Shown: positions 30,115 through 39,574, counted from the first letter of the stretch. The stretch: 64,000 nucleotides of DNA from Crenobacter caeni (GCF_010435965.1 NZ_JAAGAA010000001.1:1-64000); one strand, 5' to 3'. Numbers and translations: made by a program. Notes: generated by a model from the sequence alone, not told the origin.

Positions 30115-32823
30115 ATGATTTCGACGCTACTCAAGAAGGTTTTCGGCAGCCGCAACGACCGGCTGATCAAGCAATACCGGCAGACGGTGGCGCGCATCAA
30201 CGCCCTGGAAGACGGTATGCGCGCCTTGTCGGACGAGGCGCTCGCCGGCAAGACGCCGGAATTCCGTGAGCGGATCGCCAAGGGCGAGTCGGTGCAGGCG
30301 CTCCTGCCCGAGGCCTTCGCGGTGTGCCGCGAGGCGAGCCGCCGCGTGCTGGGCATGCGCCACTTCGACGTGCAGCTGATCGGCGGCATGGTGCTCAACG
30401 ACGGCAAGATCGCCGAGATGCGCACCGGCGAGGGCAAGACGCTGGTGGCGACGCTGGCGGCCTACCTGAACGCGCTGACCGGTGAAGGCGTGCACGTGAT
30501 CACCGTCAACGACTACCTGGCCAGCCGCGACGCCGCGATCATGGGCAAGCTGTACAACTTCCTCGGCCTGAGCGTCGGCGTGAACCTCAGCCAGATGCCG
30601 CACGACGTCAAGCAGGCCGCCTACGCCGCCGACATCACCTACGGCACCAACAACGAATTCGGTTTCGACTACCTGCGCGACAACATGGTGTTCGCCACCA
30701 GCGAGAAGGTGCAGCGCAAGCTCGCCTTCGCGGTGGTCGACGAGGTCGACTCCATCCTGATCGACGAGGCGCGCACGCCGCTGATCATCTCCGGCCCGGC
30801 CGAAGACAACGTCGCGATGTACCAGAAGATGAACGCGGTGCCGCCGCTGCTCAAGCGCCAGCAAACCGAGGACGGCGAGGGCGACTACTGGGTCGACGAG
30901 AAGGCGCATTCGGTGATGCTGTCCGAGGCCGGCCACGAGCACTGCGAGGAGATCCTCGAGCAGCTGGGCCTGCTCAAGGAGGGTGACAGCCTGTACTCGG
31001 CCGCCAACATCACGCTGATGCACCATCTGATGGCCGCGCTCAAGGCGTTCGCGCTGTTCCATAAGGACCAGCACTACGTGGTGCAGGACGGCGAGATCGT
31101 GATCGTCGACGAGTTCACCGGCCGCCTGATGGCGGGCCGCCGCTGGAGCGAGGGCCTGCACCAGGCCGTCGAGGCGAAGGAAGGCGTGCAGATCAACCGC
31201 GAGAACCAGACGCTGGCGTCGATCACCTTCCAGAACTACTTCCGCCTGTACCGCAAGCTCTCCGGCATGACCGGTACCGCCGACACCGAGGCGTACGAGT
31301 TCCAGCAGATCTACGGCCTGGAAACCGTGGTGATCCCGACCAACAAGCCGATGGTGCGCAAGGATACCCACGACAAGGTGTACCGCACCGCCAAGGAAAA
31401 GTACGACGCGATCATCGCCGACATCCGCGACTGCGTGTCGCGCGGCCAGCCGGTGCTGGTCGGCACCACCAGCATCGAGAACTCCGAGCTGATCTCGGGC
31501 GAACTGACCCGCGCCAAGATCCCGCATAACGTGCTCAACGCCAAGGAGCACGCGCGCGAGGCCGACATCGTCGTGCAGGCGGGCCGCGCGGGGATGGTCA
31601 CCGTCGCCACCAATATGGCCGGCCGCGGCACCGACATCGTGCTCGGCGGCAACCCGGAGCCGGAAATCAAGGCGGTCGAGACGGATGCCTCGCTGTCCGA
31701 CGAGGACAAGGCGGCGAAGGTCGCGGCGATCCGCGCCGAGTGGAAGCAGCGCCACGACGCGGTGCTCGCCGCCGGCGGCCTGCACATCGTCGGCACCGAA
31801 CGCCACGAGTCGCGCCGCATCGACAACCAGCTGCGCGGCCGTTCCGGCCGCCAGGGCGACCCGGGCTCCAGCCGCTTCTACCTGTCGCTGGAAGACCCGC
31901 TGCTGCGCATCTTCGCGTCCGACCGCGTCGGCGCGATCATGGAAAAGCTGAAGATGCCGGAAGGCGAGGCGATCGAGCACCCGTGGGTGAGCCGTTCGAT
32001 CGAGAACGCGCAGCGCAAGGTCGAAGGCCGCAACTTCGACATCCGCAAGCAGCTGCTCGAGTACGACGACGTCGCCAACGACCAGCGCAAGGTGATCTAC
32101 GGCCAGCGCGCCGAGATCCTCGAGGACGAGGACGTCAGCGAGATCGTCACCAATATGCGCGAGGGCGTGCTCGCCGACCTGGTCGACCTCTACCTGCCGC
32201 CGGAGTCGATGGAAGAGCAGTGGGACGTCGCCGGCCTCGAGGCCGCGCTGGAAGGCGAGTACCTGCTGAAGGCCGACATCGCCGGCTGGATCGCCAACGA
32301 GCAGGCGATCGACATCCCGGTGATCAAGGAGCGCATCCTGAAGCTTGCCGCCGACGCCTACCAGGCCAAGGTCGAGCTGGCCGGCGACGCGGCGATGCGC
32401 CAGTTCGAGCGCTCGCTGGTGCTGCAGATGCTCGACAACCACTGGCGCGAGCACCTGGCGGCGATGGACCACCTGCGCCAGGGCATCCACCTGCGCGGCT
32501 ACGCGCAGAAGAACCCGAAGCAGGAGTACAAGCGCGAGGCGTTCGAGCTGTTCGCCGGCATGCTCGAGCGGATCAAGAAGAGCGTGACCAACGTGCTGAT
32601 GACGGTGCAGGTGCGCACCGAGGCGGACGCCGAGGCGGTCGCGCCGCACGAGGTGCACGGCACCGCGCTGCACGCCGAGCCGGGCTCCGCGCTCGAGGGC
32701 GGCGAAGAGAACCCGCTGTCGCCCGACGCGCTGGCCGCGCAGGGCATCCGCATCGGCCGCAACGACCCTTGCCCGTGCGGCTCGGGGCAGAAGTACAAGC
32801 AGTGTCACGGCCGCCTGGCCTGA
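30115..32823 (+). CDS. secA: Preprotein translocase ATPase SecA
   Basis: Motor of the Sec pathway, 902 residues. Seen: [17 protein letters not shown] (Walker A, about 103-109), [20 protein letters not shown] (Walker B), the preprotein crosslinking domain, [25 protein letters not shown], and the C-terminal zinc ligands [13 protein letters not shown] that bind SecB and lipid. Start ATG at 30115 gives the conserved [22 protein letters not shown] at 30066-30071 is a possible -10. Followed by its own terminator. Confidence 0.98.
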   Translation: MISTLLKKVFGSRNDRLIKQYRQTVARINALEDGMRALSDEALAGKTPEFRERIAKGESVQALLPEAFAVCREASRRVLGMRHFDVQLIGGMVLNDGKIAEMRTGEGKTLVATLAAYLNALTGEGVHVITVNDYLASRDAAIMGKLYNFLGLSVGVNLSQMPHDVKQAAYAADITYGTNNEFGFDYLRDNMVFATSEKVQRKLAFAVVDEVDSILIDEARTPLIISGPAEDNVAMYQKMNAVPPLLKRQQTEDGEGDYWVDEKAHSVMLSEAGHEHCEEILEQLGLLKEGDSLYSAANITLMHHLMAALKAFALFHKDQHYVVQDGEIVIVDEFTGRLMAGRRWSEGLHQAVEAKEGVQINRENQTLASITFQNYFRLYRKLSGMTGTADTEAYEFQQIYGLETVVIPTNKPMVRKDTHDKVYRTAKEKYDAIIADIRDCVSRGQPVLVGTTSIENSELISGELTRAKIPHNVLNAKEHAREADIVVQAGRAGMVTVATNMAGRGTDIVLGGNPEPEIKAVETDASLSDEDKAAKVAAIRAEWKQRHDAVLAAGGLHIVGTERHESRRIDNQLRGRSGRQGDPGSSRFYLSLEDPLLRIFASDRVGAIMEKLKMPEGEAIEHPWVSRSIENAQRKVEGRNFDIRKQLLEYDDVANDQRKVIYGQRAEILEDEDVSEIVTNMREGVLADLVDLYLPPESMEEQWDVAGLEAALEGEYLLKADIAGWIANEQAIDIPVIKERILKLAADAYQAKVELAGDAAMRQFERSLVLQMLDNHWREHLAAMDHLRQGIHLRGYAQKNPKQEYKREAFELFAGMLERIKKSVTNVLMTVQVRTEADAEAVAPHEVHGTALHAEPGSALEGGEENPLSPDALAAQGIRIGRNDPCPCGSGQKYKQCHGRLA

Positions 32824-32839
32824 CCGTATCGCCAGCAAT

Positions 32840-32864
32840 AACGGCCGCCTCGTGCGGCCGTTTT
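32840..32864 (+). terminator. Rho-independent terminator after secA
   Basis: AACGGCCGC and GCGGCCGTT (32840-32848, 32854-32862) pair around CTCGT and are followed by a T-rich run. Confidence 0.88.
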
Positions 32865-32949
32865 CTTTTGTGGCGCGGCAGCGTCGCTATCCGCCCCTGT
32901 CCCTGCTCTGGTAACCTTGTGACGATTCAATATTTCGGGATGGGCAACC

Positions 32950-33546
32950 ATGACTTTATCGGACTCGCGGATCTATCTGGCGTCGGCCAGCCCGCGCCGG
33001 CGCGAGCTGCTCGAGCAGCTCGGCGTCAACTTTGAGCGCATCCACGCCGACATCGACGAGTCGGTGCTGCCGGGCGAGGACGCCGTCGCGTACACCGAGC
33101 GGCTGGCGCGCGCCAAGGCCGACGCAGGCTGGGCGGTGGCGGAGCGCTGCGGCCTGCCGTCGCGCCCGCTGCTGTCGGCCGACACCACGGTGGTGCAGGA
33201 CGGCGAGATCTTCGGCAAGCCTGCCGACGCCGCTGACGCCGCACGCATGCTGCGCGCGTTCTCCGGGCGCAGCCACCAGGTGGTGACCAGCGTCGCCATC
33301 CGCCAGGACGGCCGGCTGGAGCTGGCCACCAGCGTGACCGAGGTGTGGTTCCGCGAACTCTCCGACGACGACATCGCCCGCTACATCGGCAGCGGCGAGC
33401 CGTTCGACAAGGCCGGCGCCTACGGCATCCAGGGGCGGGCGGCGGTGTTCGTGCGCCGCATCGACGGCAGCTTCACCGGCGTGATGGGCTTGCCGCTCTT
33501 TGAGACGGCCGGCCTGCTGACGGCCTTCGGCCTGACTTTCCCGTGA
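32950..33546 (+). CDS. maf: Maf-type nucleotide pyrophosphatase
   Basis: 198 residues. N-terminal ASASPRRRELLEQLG is the Maf phosphate-binding motif, with SADTTVVQDGEIFGKP and FDKAGAYGIQG further along. The family hydrolyses non-canonical or excess nucleoside triphosphates to monophosphates; this form most resembles the dTTP/UTP group (YhdE). It precedes rng, the usual maf-rng pairing, with start and stop of the two genes close together. Confidence 0.93.
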   Translation: MTLSDSRIYLASASPRRRELLEQLGVNFERIHADIDESVLPGEDAVAYTERLARAKADAGWAVAERCGLPSRPLLSADTTVVQDGEIFGKPADAADAARMLRAFSGRSHQVVTSVAIRQDGRLELATSVTEVWFRELSDDDIARYIGSGEPFDKAGAYGIQGRAAVFVRRIDGSFTGVMGLPLFETAGLLTAFGLTFP

Positions 33547-33554
33547 GGCGCGCC

Positions 33555-35051
33555 ATGCTGCACCAGACCATCCCCCTGCCGCGCGATATCCAGCGGCCCC
33601 AGGAGCAGATCCTCGTCAACATTACTCCGCAGGAGACGCGGGTCGCCGTGCTCGAGGACTCGGTGGTGCAGGAACTGCACATCGAACGCGCGGCCAGCCG
33701 CGGCATCGTCGGCAACATCTACCTGGGCCAGGTCAAGCGGGTGCTGCCGGGCATGCAGAGCGCCTTCGTCGAGATCGGCCTCGAGCGCGCGGCCTTCCTG
33801 CACATCGCCGACGTGCTCGAGCAGCGCCAGCACCCGACCGAGCCGCAGCGCATCGAGCGCATGCTGTTCGAGGGGCAGACCGTGCTGGTGCAGGTGATCA
33901 AGGACCCGATCGGCACCAAGGGCGCCCGCCTGTCGACGCAGATCTCGCTGGCCGGGCGTTTCCTCGTCCACCTGCCGCAGGACGAGCATATCGGCGTGTC
34001 GCAGAAGATCGAGAGCGACTCGGAGCGGCAGAGCCTGAAGGCGCGCATGGAGAACCTGCTGCCGGAGGGTTCGCCGCGCGGCTATATCGTGCGCACCAGC
34101 GCCGAGACGGCGAGCAACCGCGAACTAGCCGCCGACATCGACTACCTGTCGCGGCTGTGGGCCGACATCCGTGCCAAGTCGCAGACGCTGCCCGCGCAGT
34201 CGATGCTGTACGAGGACCTGCCGTTGGCGGTGCGCGTGCTGCGCGACATGGTCAGCGACCACACCGGCAGCATCATCGTCGACTCGACGGAGAACTACGA
34301 GCGCATGGTCGAGTTCGCCGAGCAGTACGTGCAGTCGGCCGCCGGCAAGATCGAGCGCTACAGCGGCAACCGCCCGCTGTTCGAGCTGCACGGCATCGAG
34401 GCGGAGATCGAGAAGGCGCTCTCGCGCCGGGTCAACCTGAAGTTCGGCGGCTACCTGATCATCGACCAGACCGAGGCGATGACCACCATAGACCTGAACA
34501 CCGGCGGCTTCGTCGGCACCCGCAACTTCGACGAGACCATCTTCAAGACCAATATGGAGGCGACGTACGCGATCGCCCGCCAGCTGCGCCTGCGCAATAT
34601 GGGCGGCATCATCATCGTCGACTTCATCGACATGGACAGCGAGGAGCACCGCCAGGCGGTGCTGGGTGAACTGGCCAAGGCGCTGGCGCGCGACCGCACC
34701 CGGGTCACCCTCAACGGTTTCACCAGCCTGGGCCTCGTCGAGATCACCCGCAAGCGCACCCGCGAGAGCCTCGCCCACGTGCTGTGCGAGCCGTGCCCGA
34801 CCTGCCAGGGGCGCGGCCAGATCAAGACCGCGCAAACCGTCTGCTACGAGATCCAGCGCGAGATCGTGCGCGAGGCGCGCAAGTTCGACGCCAAGGGCTT
34901 CCGCATCCTCGCCGCGCAGCCGGTGATCGACATGTTCCTCGACGAGGAGTCGCAGAGCCTGGCGATGCTGGTCGACTTCATCGGCAAGCCGGTGTCGCTG
35001 TCGGTCGAGACGACGTACACGCAGGAGCAGTTCGACGTCGTCCTGCTGTAG
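33555..35051 (+). CDS. rng: Ribonuclease G
   Basis: Endoribonuclease of 498 residues that matures 16S rRNA 5' ends and decays some mRNAs. Seen: S1 domain (NITPQETRVAVLEDSVVQEL, GNIYLGQVKRVLPGMQSAFV), catalytic Asp region DLNTGGFVGTRNFDETI and IIVDFIDMD, and the zinc-link CEPCPTCQGRG. Lacks the long RNase E C-terminal scaffold. The ATG at 33555 has GAGGCG just upstream; a GTG at 33543 overlaps the maf stop. Translation is probably coupled to maf. Confidence 0.95.
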   Translation: MLHQTIPLPRDIQRPQEQILVNITPQETRVAVLEDSVVQELHIERAASRGIVGNIYLGQVKRVLPGMQSAFVEIGLERAAFLHIADVLEQRQHPTEPQRIERMLFEGQTVLVQVIKDPIGTKGARLSTQISLAGRFLVHLPQDEHIGVSQKIESDSERQSLKARMENLLPEGSPRGYIVRTSAETASNRELAADIDYLSRLWADIRAKSQTLPAQSMLYEDLPLAVRVLRDMVSDHTGSIIVDSTENYERMVEFAEQYVQSAAGKIERYSGNRPLFELHGIEAEIEKALSRRVNLKFGGYLIIDQTEAMTTIDLNTGGFVGTRNFDETIFKTNMEATYAIARQLRLRNMGGIIIVDFIDMDSEEHRQAVLGELAKALARDRTRVTLNGFTSLGLVEITRKRTRESLAHVLCEPCPTCQGRGQIKTAQTVCYEIQREIVREARKFDAKGFRILAAQPVIDMFLDEESQSLAMLVDFIGKPVSLSVETTYTQEQFDVVLL

Positions 35052-35075
35052 CGCGGCTTGCCCGCCGCGCGTTTT
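35051..35075 (+). terminator. Rho-independent terminator after rng
   Basis: GCGCGGC and GCCGCGC (35051-35057, 35064-35070) pair around TTGCCC and are followed by GTTTT; the stem starts at the last base of the stop codon. Confidence 0.7.
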
Positions 35076-35137
35076 GGGTGTATCCGTGGCTTTTTGCGTG
35101 GGCCATCTGGCCCGCCCACGGCATTGAAAGGCAAGGC

Positions 35138-35917
35138 ATGAACGAAATCCGCGATGACGCGCTGTGGCGCGCCATCCTGTCCGAAACCGCACAGGCGGCA
35201 CGCGAGGAGCCGCTGCTCGCCAGCTTCCTGCACATGACCGTACTCAGGCACGCCTCGCTGGAGGACGTGCTGGCGTTCCACCTGTCCAGCAAGCTCGCCA
35301 GCCCGGTGATGGACGCGCGCGCGCTGATGGAGCTGTTCCACGAGGCGCTCGCCGCCGACGACACCATCATCGGCGCGGTGCGCGCCGACATCCACGCCTG
35401 CTTCGAGCGCGATCCGGCGTGCGACAGCTACTCGGCGCCACTGCTCTACTTCAAGGGCTTCCACGCGATCCAGAGCCAGCGCGTCACCCACTGGTTGTGG
35501 CAGCAGGGGCGGCGCACGCTCGCCTACTTCCTGCAGAACCGCATCTCCGAGGTGATGGGCGCCGACATCCACCCGGCCGCACGCATCGGCTACGGCGTGA
35601 TGCTCGACCACGGCACAGGCGTGGTGGTCGGCGAGACCGCGGTGATCGGCAACAACGTGTCCTTGCTGCACGGCGTGACGCTGGGCGGCTCGGGCAAGCA
35701 GCGCGGCGACCGCCACCCCAAGATCGGCGACGGCGTGATGATAGGCGCGGGCGCTGCCATCCTCGGCAATATCCGTGTCGGGGATTGCGCCAAGGTCGGC
35801 GCCGGCAGCGTGGTGCTCGACGACGTGCCGGCCAATACCACGGTCGCCGGCGTGCCCGCGCGCATTGTCGCGCAGGCGGCCGGCACCCCGGCGCTCGAAA
35901 TGGACCAGAAGGTCTGA
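35138..35917 (+). CDS. cysE: Serine O-acetyltransferase
   Basis: First step of cysteine synthesis from serine, 259 residues. Helical N-terminus (REEPLLASFLHMTVLRHASLEDVLAFHLSSKL), then left-handed beta-helix hexapeptide repeats with catalytic region MLDHGTGVVVGETAVIGNNVSLLHGVTLGG and the conserved GSGKQRGDRHPKIGDGVMIGAGA. The C-terminal tail reaches TPALEMDQKV and probably contacts cysteine synthase. Links functionally with the sulfate importer upstream. Its TGA overlaps the next gene's ATG by one base. Confidence 0.96.
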   Translation: MNEIRDDALWRAILSETAQAAREEPLLASFLHMTVLRHASLEDVLAFHLSSKLASPVMDARALMELFHEALAADDTIIGAVRADIHACFERDPACDSYSAPLLYFKGFHAIQSQRVTHWLWQQGRRTLAYFLQNRISEVMGADIHPAARIGYGVMLDHGTGVVVGETAVIGNNVSLLHGVTLGGSGKQRGDRHPKIGDGVMIGAGAAILGNIRVGDCAKVGAGSVVLDDVPANTTVAGVPARIVAQAAGTPALEMDQKV

Positions 35918-36702
35918 TGCTGCACGTGACCAGTGGCGGCGCCGCCGCCGATACGCTCGAGACGTTGTGCGCCGGCGGCCGGCTTGCCGGCACGGTGCTG
36001 GGCTGGCCGGACGACCTCGGCAACGGGCCGCTGGCCGACGCCGACCAGGTCGACCCGCAACTGCGCACCGCGCACTGGCTGCGCCTGTTGCAGGCCTACC
36101 CGCACGCAGGGCCGGACTGGGACGAGGCGTGGCAGCGCGAGCGTGCCGCCGCCTGCCGGGCCTTGCTGCAGGCGTGGGAGCAGGGCACGCCGCTGACGGT
36201 GTGGGTGGGCAACCATGCCGGCGACGCGCTGCTGTTGCGCCTGCTCGCCGCGCAATGCCCGGCGCAGTGTGAACTGCGGGTGGTCGACGTCAGCCTGCAT
36301 CTGGACACGCCTCGCCCCGGCTTGTGGGCGGTCGGCTTGTTCAGTCCGGCTGAGCTGGCCGCGCTGAGTGGCTGCGCCCGCCTGCTTGGCGCCGGTGAGC
36401 GCCAGGCGCTAGCGGCGGAGTGGGCGCACTGGCAGGACAGCGGGGACGGCGTGCGCGAAGTGGTGGACGGCGTGCTGCAGGGCCGTCCGCTGTCGTGCTA
36501 CGACAGCGTGCTGCTGGAGATGCTGGCCCGGCATGGCAGCGTCAGCGCGGCGCGGCTGGTCGGCGAGGCGATGGGCGGCATCGACCACGCCTTCGTCGGC
36601 GACCTCTTCCTGTTCTGGCGGCTGCAGGTGCTGGCCGCGCGCGGCGAGCTACGGCTGGACGGGGCAGGGCACGCGCGCCGGGTGGAGGCTATCCGCCCTT
36701 AG
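35917..36702 (+). CDS. DUF1835 domain protein
   Basis: Cytoplasmic protein of 261 residues. The N-terminal LHVTSGGAAADTLETL and the following GWPDDLGNGPL resemble DUF1835; the second half (LAAEWAHWQDS, SCYDSVLLEML, ARLVGEAMGG, IDHAFVGDLFLFWRLQVLAARGEL) looks like DUF3658, often fused to it. No catalytic role is known. Translation is coupled to cysE through the overlapping TGATG. Confidence 0.75.
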   Translation: MLHVTSGGAAADTLETLCAGGRLAGTVLGWPDDLGNGPLADADQVDPQLRTAHWLRLLQAYPHAGPDWDEAWQRERAAACRALLQAWEQGTPLTVWVGNHAGDALLLRLLAAQCPAQCELRVVDVSLHLDTPRPGLWAVGLFSPAELAALSGCARLLGAGERQALAAEWAHWQDSGDGVREVVDGVLQGRPLSCYDSVLLEMLARHGSVSAARLVGEAMGGIDHAFVGDLFLFWRLQVLAARGELRLDGAGHARRVEAIRP

Positions 36703-36725
36703 CGACATTCAATTGGCGATAAAGA

Positions 36726-36740
36726 TGAGAATGGTTATCA
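36726..36740. promoter_or_regulatory. Fur-type box
   Basis: TGAGAAT-G-GTTATCA matches the 7-1-7 Fur consensus (TGATAAT-N-ATTATCA) at 12 of 14 arm positions. A -10-like TATCAT (36736-36741) overlaps it, with TTGGCG 16 bases upstream, so iron-Fur would block the promoter. Confidence 0.6.
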
Positions 36741-36769
36741 TCTACGGAAAGATTACCGGAGACGACGCC

Positions 36770-37153
36770 ATGACCAAGACCCTCACCTTTGCCGCGACCC
36801 ACTTCACGGTCGCCTTCGGCGTCGCCTACCTGCTGACCGGCAGCTTCGCCATCTCCGGCGCGATGGCGCTGGCCGAGCCGCTGACCAACACCGTCACCTA
36901 CCACTTCCACGACAAGGCGTGGGCTCGCCTGCTCGCGCGTACGCCGCTGCGCCACGTCGAACTGGCCAAGACGGCGACCTTTGCGCTGTGCCATTTCACG
37001 GTCGCTTTCGGCCTGGGTTGGCTGCTGACCGGCAGCGTCGCGCTGGCTGGCCTGCTCGCGCTGGTCGAGCCCCTGGCCAACACTTTCGCCTACTTCATGC
37101 ACGAGAAGCTGTGGGCCCGTCGCGGCGGCCGCGGCGGCGCCTTGCCCGCCTGA
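36770..37153 (+). CDS. Tandem DUF2061 membrane protein
   Basis: Inner-membrane protein of 127 residues built of two DUF2061 copies. Copy 1 is KTLTFAATHFTVAFGVAYLLTG...ALAEPLTNTVTYHFHDKAW, and copy 2 is KTATFALCHFTVAFGLGWLLTG...ALVEPLANTFAYFMHEKLW. Each contributes two helices and a conserved His before the acidic/Trp end (HDKAW, HEKLW). GGAG lies 7 bases before the ATG. Function unknown; the Fur-type box in its promoter suggests an iron-related role. Confidence 0.85.
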   Translation: MTKTLTFAATHFTVAFGVAYLLTGSFAISGAMALAEPLTNTVTYHFHDKAWARLLARTPLRHVELAKTATFALCHFTVAFGLGWLLTGSVALAGLLALVEPLANTFAYFMHEKLWARRGGRGGALPA

Positions 37154-37285
37154 CCCATATGGCATCAGAGGGATGCAAATCGGGCTTGCGGGGAATTATT
37201 TTCATCGCGGCATAATAGCCTGTTAGAAAACAATAATATTACGTTGCTCAAATCCAGAAGCCTGATTAGAATGGCGCGCTTTCGG

Positions 37286-37335
37286 GATCCGGCCCGTCAG
37301 TCGCTGCCGGATCTTTACGGGCCACTTTTTGTGGC
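37286..37335 (+). promoter_or_regulatory. Structured leader of the OFA transporter gene
   Basis: GATCCGGC/GCCGGATC (37286-37293, 37306-37313) and GGCCCGT/ACGGGCC (37291-37297, 37317-37323) cannot form together, and GCCAC-TTTTT-GTGGC follows (37321-37335). Alternative pairings of this kind suggest leader control, but no known riboswitch class is recognised. The AT-rich 37190-37260 stretch upstream probably holds the promoter. Confidence 0.35.
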
Positions 37336-37391
37336 ATCCGCATGATGCGGCGCGCCCTGCGTGCCGCGGGCTGTCAACCTGGAACATTGAA

Positions 37392-38630
37392 ATGAGCAAA
37401 ATGAGCAAGGCTACCGGCGTCCTCGTCGCCGGCACCTGTATCAACCTCACGATCGGCGTGCTGTACGCGTGGAGCGTGATCAAGAAGGCGCTGGTCGCCG
37501 ACTGGGGCTGGACCAACACCGACGCGTCGATGCCGTACAACGTCGCCATCGTGGTGTGGGCGATCGCGCTGCTGGCCGCAGGCGCCATGCAGGACCGTAT
37601 CGGTCCGAAGAAAGTGATCACCCTGGGCGTGACCCTGGTCGGCGCCGGCATGATCCTCTCCAGCTTCATCCCGCAGGATTCGGTGATGGGCCTGACCATC
37701 GCCTTCGGCGGCATCGTCGGCACCGGCATCGGCTTCGCCTACGCCTGCGTGACCCCGGCCGCGATGAAGTGGTTCCACTCGTCCAAGAAGGGCATGGTCT
37801 CCGGCATCACCGTCGGCGGCTTCGGTCTCGCCGCGGTCTACCTCGCGCCGCTGTGCACCAGCCTGATCGAACACTTCGGCATCTCCCAGTCGTTCATGAT
37901 TCTGGGCGCCGCCGTACTGTTGATCGGCCTGCCGCTGACCCGCGTGATCTCCAACCCGCCGGCTGACTACACCCCGGCCGCACCGGCCAACCTGTCGCCG
38001 ACCGCACCGAAGACCTCGGGCCACGAGCTGACCTGGAAAGAAATGATGAAGACCCGTCAGTTCTACTTCCTGTGGATCATGTTCGTGTTTTCGTCGTCCG
38101 CCGGCGTGATGATCATCGGTAACCTGGCGTCGATCGCGACCGACCAGGCCGGCGTGCTGAACCCGGCTTACCTGGTGTCGATCCTGGCGATCGCCAACGC
38201 TTCCGGCCGCGTCGGTGGCGGCATGCTGTCCGACAAGATCGGCCGTACCAACACCATGCTGCTGGCCTTCGCCGTGCAGGCCGCCAATATGATGCTGTTC
38301 GCGACCTACACCGACGCCACCATGATCCTGGTCGGCACCGTCGTCGCCGGCATGGCCTACGGTTCGCTGATGTCGGTGTTCCCGTCGACCACCGCCGACT
38401 TCTACGGCCTGAAGAACTACGGCGCCAACTACGGCGTGCTGTACACCGCATGGGGCGTGTCCGGCTTCGTCGGCCCGATGCTGGCTGGCTGGGCGGTGGA
38501 CACCACCGGCACCTACAGCCTGGCGTTCACGATCTCGGCAGGCCTGCTGGCTGTCGCCATCGTGCTGGGCTTCATGACCAAGCCGCTGAAGCTGGCCAAG
38601 GCGGAAGAAACCGCCGCTGCCAACGCCTGA
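37392..38630 (+). CDS. OFA-family MFS transporter
   Basis: Inner-membrane transporter of 412 residues with twelve hydrophobic segments. The N-terminal INLTIGVLYAWSVIKKAL is the OFA (oxalate/formate antiporter) signature, followed by DRIGPKKVITLGVTLVGAG in the first loop. The second half has the mirrored DKIGRTNTMLL and YGSLMSVFPSTTADFYGLKNYGANYG. Substrate is uncertain: OFA members carry oxalate, formate, pyruvate, lactate or similar acids. Start ATG at 37392 follows the typical length. Ends in a strong terminator. Confidence 0.88.
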   Translation: MSKMSKATGVLVAGTCINLTIGVLYAWSVIKKALVADWGWTNTDASMPYNVAIVVWAIALLAAGAMQDRIGPKKVITLGVTLVGAGMILSSFIPQDSVMGLTIAFGGIVGTGIGFAYACVTPAAMKWFHSSKKGMVSGITVGGFGLAAVYLAPLCTSLIEHFGISQSFMILGAAVLLIGLPLTRVISNPPADYTPAAPANLSPTAPKTSGHELTWKEMMKTRQFYFLWIMFVFSSSAGVMIIGNLASIATDQAGVLNPAYLVSILAIANASGRVGGGMLSDKIGRTNTMLLAFAVQAANMMLFATYTDATMILVGTVVAGMAYGSLMSVFPSTTADFYGLKNYGANYGVLYTAWGVSGFVGPMLAGWAVDTTGTYSLAFTISAGLLAVAIVLGFMTKPLKLAKAEETAAANA

Positions 38631-38647
38631 TTCAAGGCGCAGCCATG

Positions 38648-38677
38648 AAAAAGCCGACCCGCGGGTCGGCTTTTTTT
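38648..38677. terminator. Bidirectional terminator, transporter / yaeQ
   Basis: AGCCGACCC and GGGTCGGCT (38652-38660, 38663-38671) with A and T flanks form a strong stem serving both convergent genes. Confidence 0.9.
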
Positions 38678-38692
38678 CGTCTGGCGGAAGGC

Positions 38693-39244
38693 TTACGCGT
38701 GGGCAGCCGACTTCAGGCGCACGCCCTCGACCAGCACGTTGTGCGTGCCGTCGGACAGCCACAGCTGGCCGTCCTGCAAGGTGGCGCAGAGCTGCATGCT
38801 GCGCTCGGCCATCGCCGATAGCTCGGACAGCGTCTCGGGGCCGATGCCGATCACCGAAAGGTTGTCGAACCGGCCAACCTTGCTCTCCATAGCCTGCCAC
38901 CACACGTCGGACGCGCGGCCGCCGTGGCTGTACACGATCACCTGTTCTGCGCGCGAGCACGCCTTCTTGATACGCTTCTCGTCCGGCTCGCCCAGATCTA
39001 TCCACAGTTCGATCTCGTCCGAATAGTTCTTCTGCCACAGCGCGGGCTCGTCGTCGGCGCAGATGTCCTTGGTGAAGGCCAGCGTCTCGCTCGCGTTGAA
39101 GATGAAGGCGACCATGCGCAGCATCATGCGCTCGACGGTCTCCGAGGGATGGCAGGCCAGGGTCAGGTTGTGGCTGGCGTAGTAGCCGCGGTCCATATCG
39201 GAGATGTCGATATCGGCCTTGTAGATGGTGGCTTTGAGTGCCAT
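38693..39244 (-). CDS. yaeQ: YaeQ family protein
   Basis: Cytoplasmic protein of 183 residues with the YaeQ pattern: ALKATIYKADIDISDMDRGYY at the start, HPSETVERMMLRMVAF, and DEIELWIDLGEPDEKRIKKAC in the middle, closing with LQLCATLQDGQLWLSDG-like strands. The fold is PD-(D/E)XK nuclease-like in solved structures, but the function is unresolved. Monocistronic. Confidence 0.93.
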   Translation of the reverse strand: MALKATIYKADIDISDMDRGYYASHNLTLACHPSETVERMMLRMVAFIFNASETLAFTKDICADDEPALWQKNYSDEIELWIDLGEPDEKRIKKACSRAEQVIVYSHGGRASDVWWQAMESKVGRFDNLSVIGIGPETLSELSAMAERSMQLCATLQDGQLWLSDGTHNVLVEGVRLKSAAHA

Positions 39245-39330
39245 GGGCGCGTCCGTAAAAGCACGCAGTGTACCGCAACTCGCGGCCTCGGGCCGGCAAG
39301 TGGTTGCGTCAGACTTTCACAGCGTGAGGT

Positions 39331-39370
39331 TGTCTCGATTGAGACAGTTTTTTCTCATTCTTGAGAAAAA
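39331..39370. promoter_or_regulatory. Tandem activator sites, including a VpsR-type box
   Basis: TGTCTC-GATT-GAGACA (39331-39346) and TTTTTCTCA-TTCT-TGAGAAAAA (39349-39370) are perfect inverted repeats whose centres are 21 bases apart, two helical turns. The second contains TTTCTCA-N4-TGAGAAA, which is the VpsR box consensus as I recall it from Vibrio cholerae. They lie 75-110 bases upstream of the sigma-54 promoter, a normal enhancer position. The remainder of the gene-free stretch 39245-39574 shows nothing else. Confidence 0.7.
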
Positions 39371-39442
39371 CTCCCTGTGGCAGGAGGGTATCCAGCTTGT
39401 ACAAGCCAAGCGGGACGAGGCTTGACGCTATTTTCCCCATAC

Positions 39443-39458
39443 TGGCACGAGGGTTGCT
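39443..39458 (+). promoter_or_regulatory. Sigma-54 (-24/-12) promoter of the amyloid operon
   Basis: TGGCAC-GAGGG-TTGCT fits the sigma-54 consensus TGGCAC-N5-TTGCW at every fixed position and spacing. Transcription would start near 39469, leaving a leader of about 105 bases before the repeat-protein gene. Confidence 0.85.
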
Positions 39459-39574
39459 ATACAGCGCGGACTCTGCGCCGAGGGACGGTGGTTTGGATTC
39501 GTTTCGAAGGTCGGTTGCGGCGTGGAGCAATGGCAGTTTGCATGCTTGATTCCCCCTAATCTGTGAGGTGTGTC

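Noticed and set aside
30127-32838. Minus-strand open frame of 903 codons opposite secA
   Set aside because: Mirror of the secA frame, low-complexity translation, no start signals.
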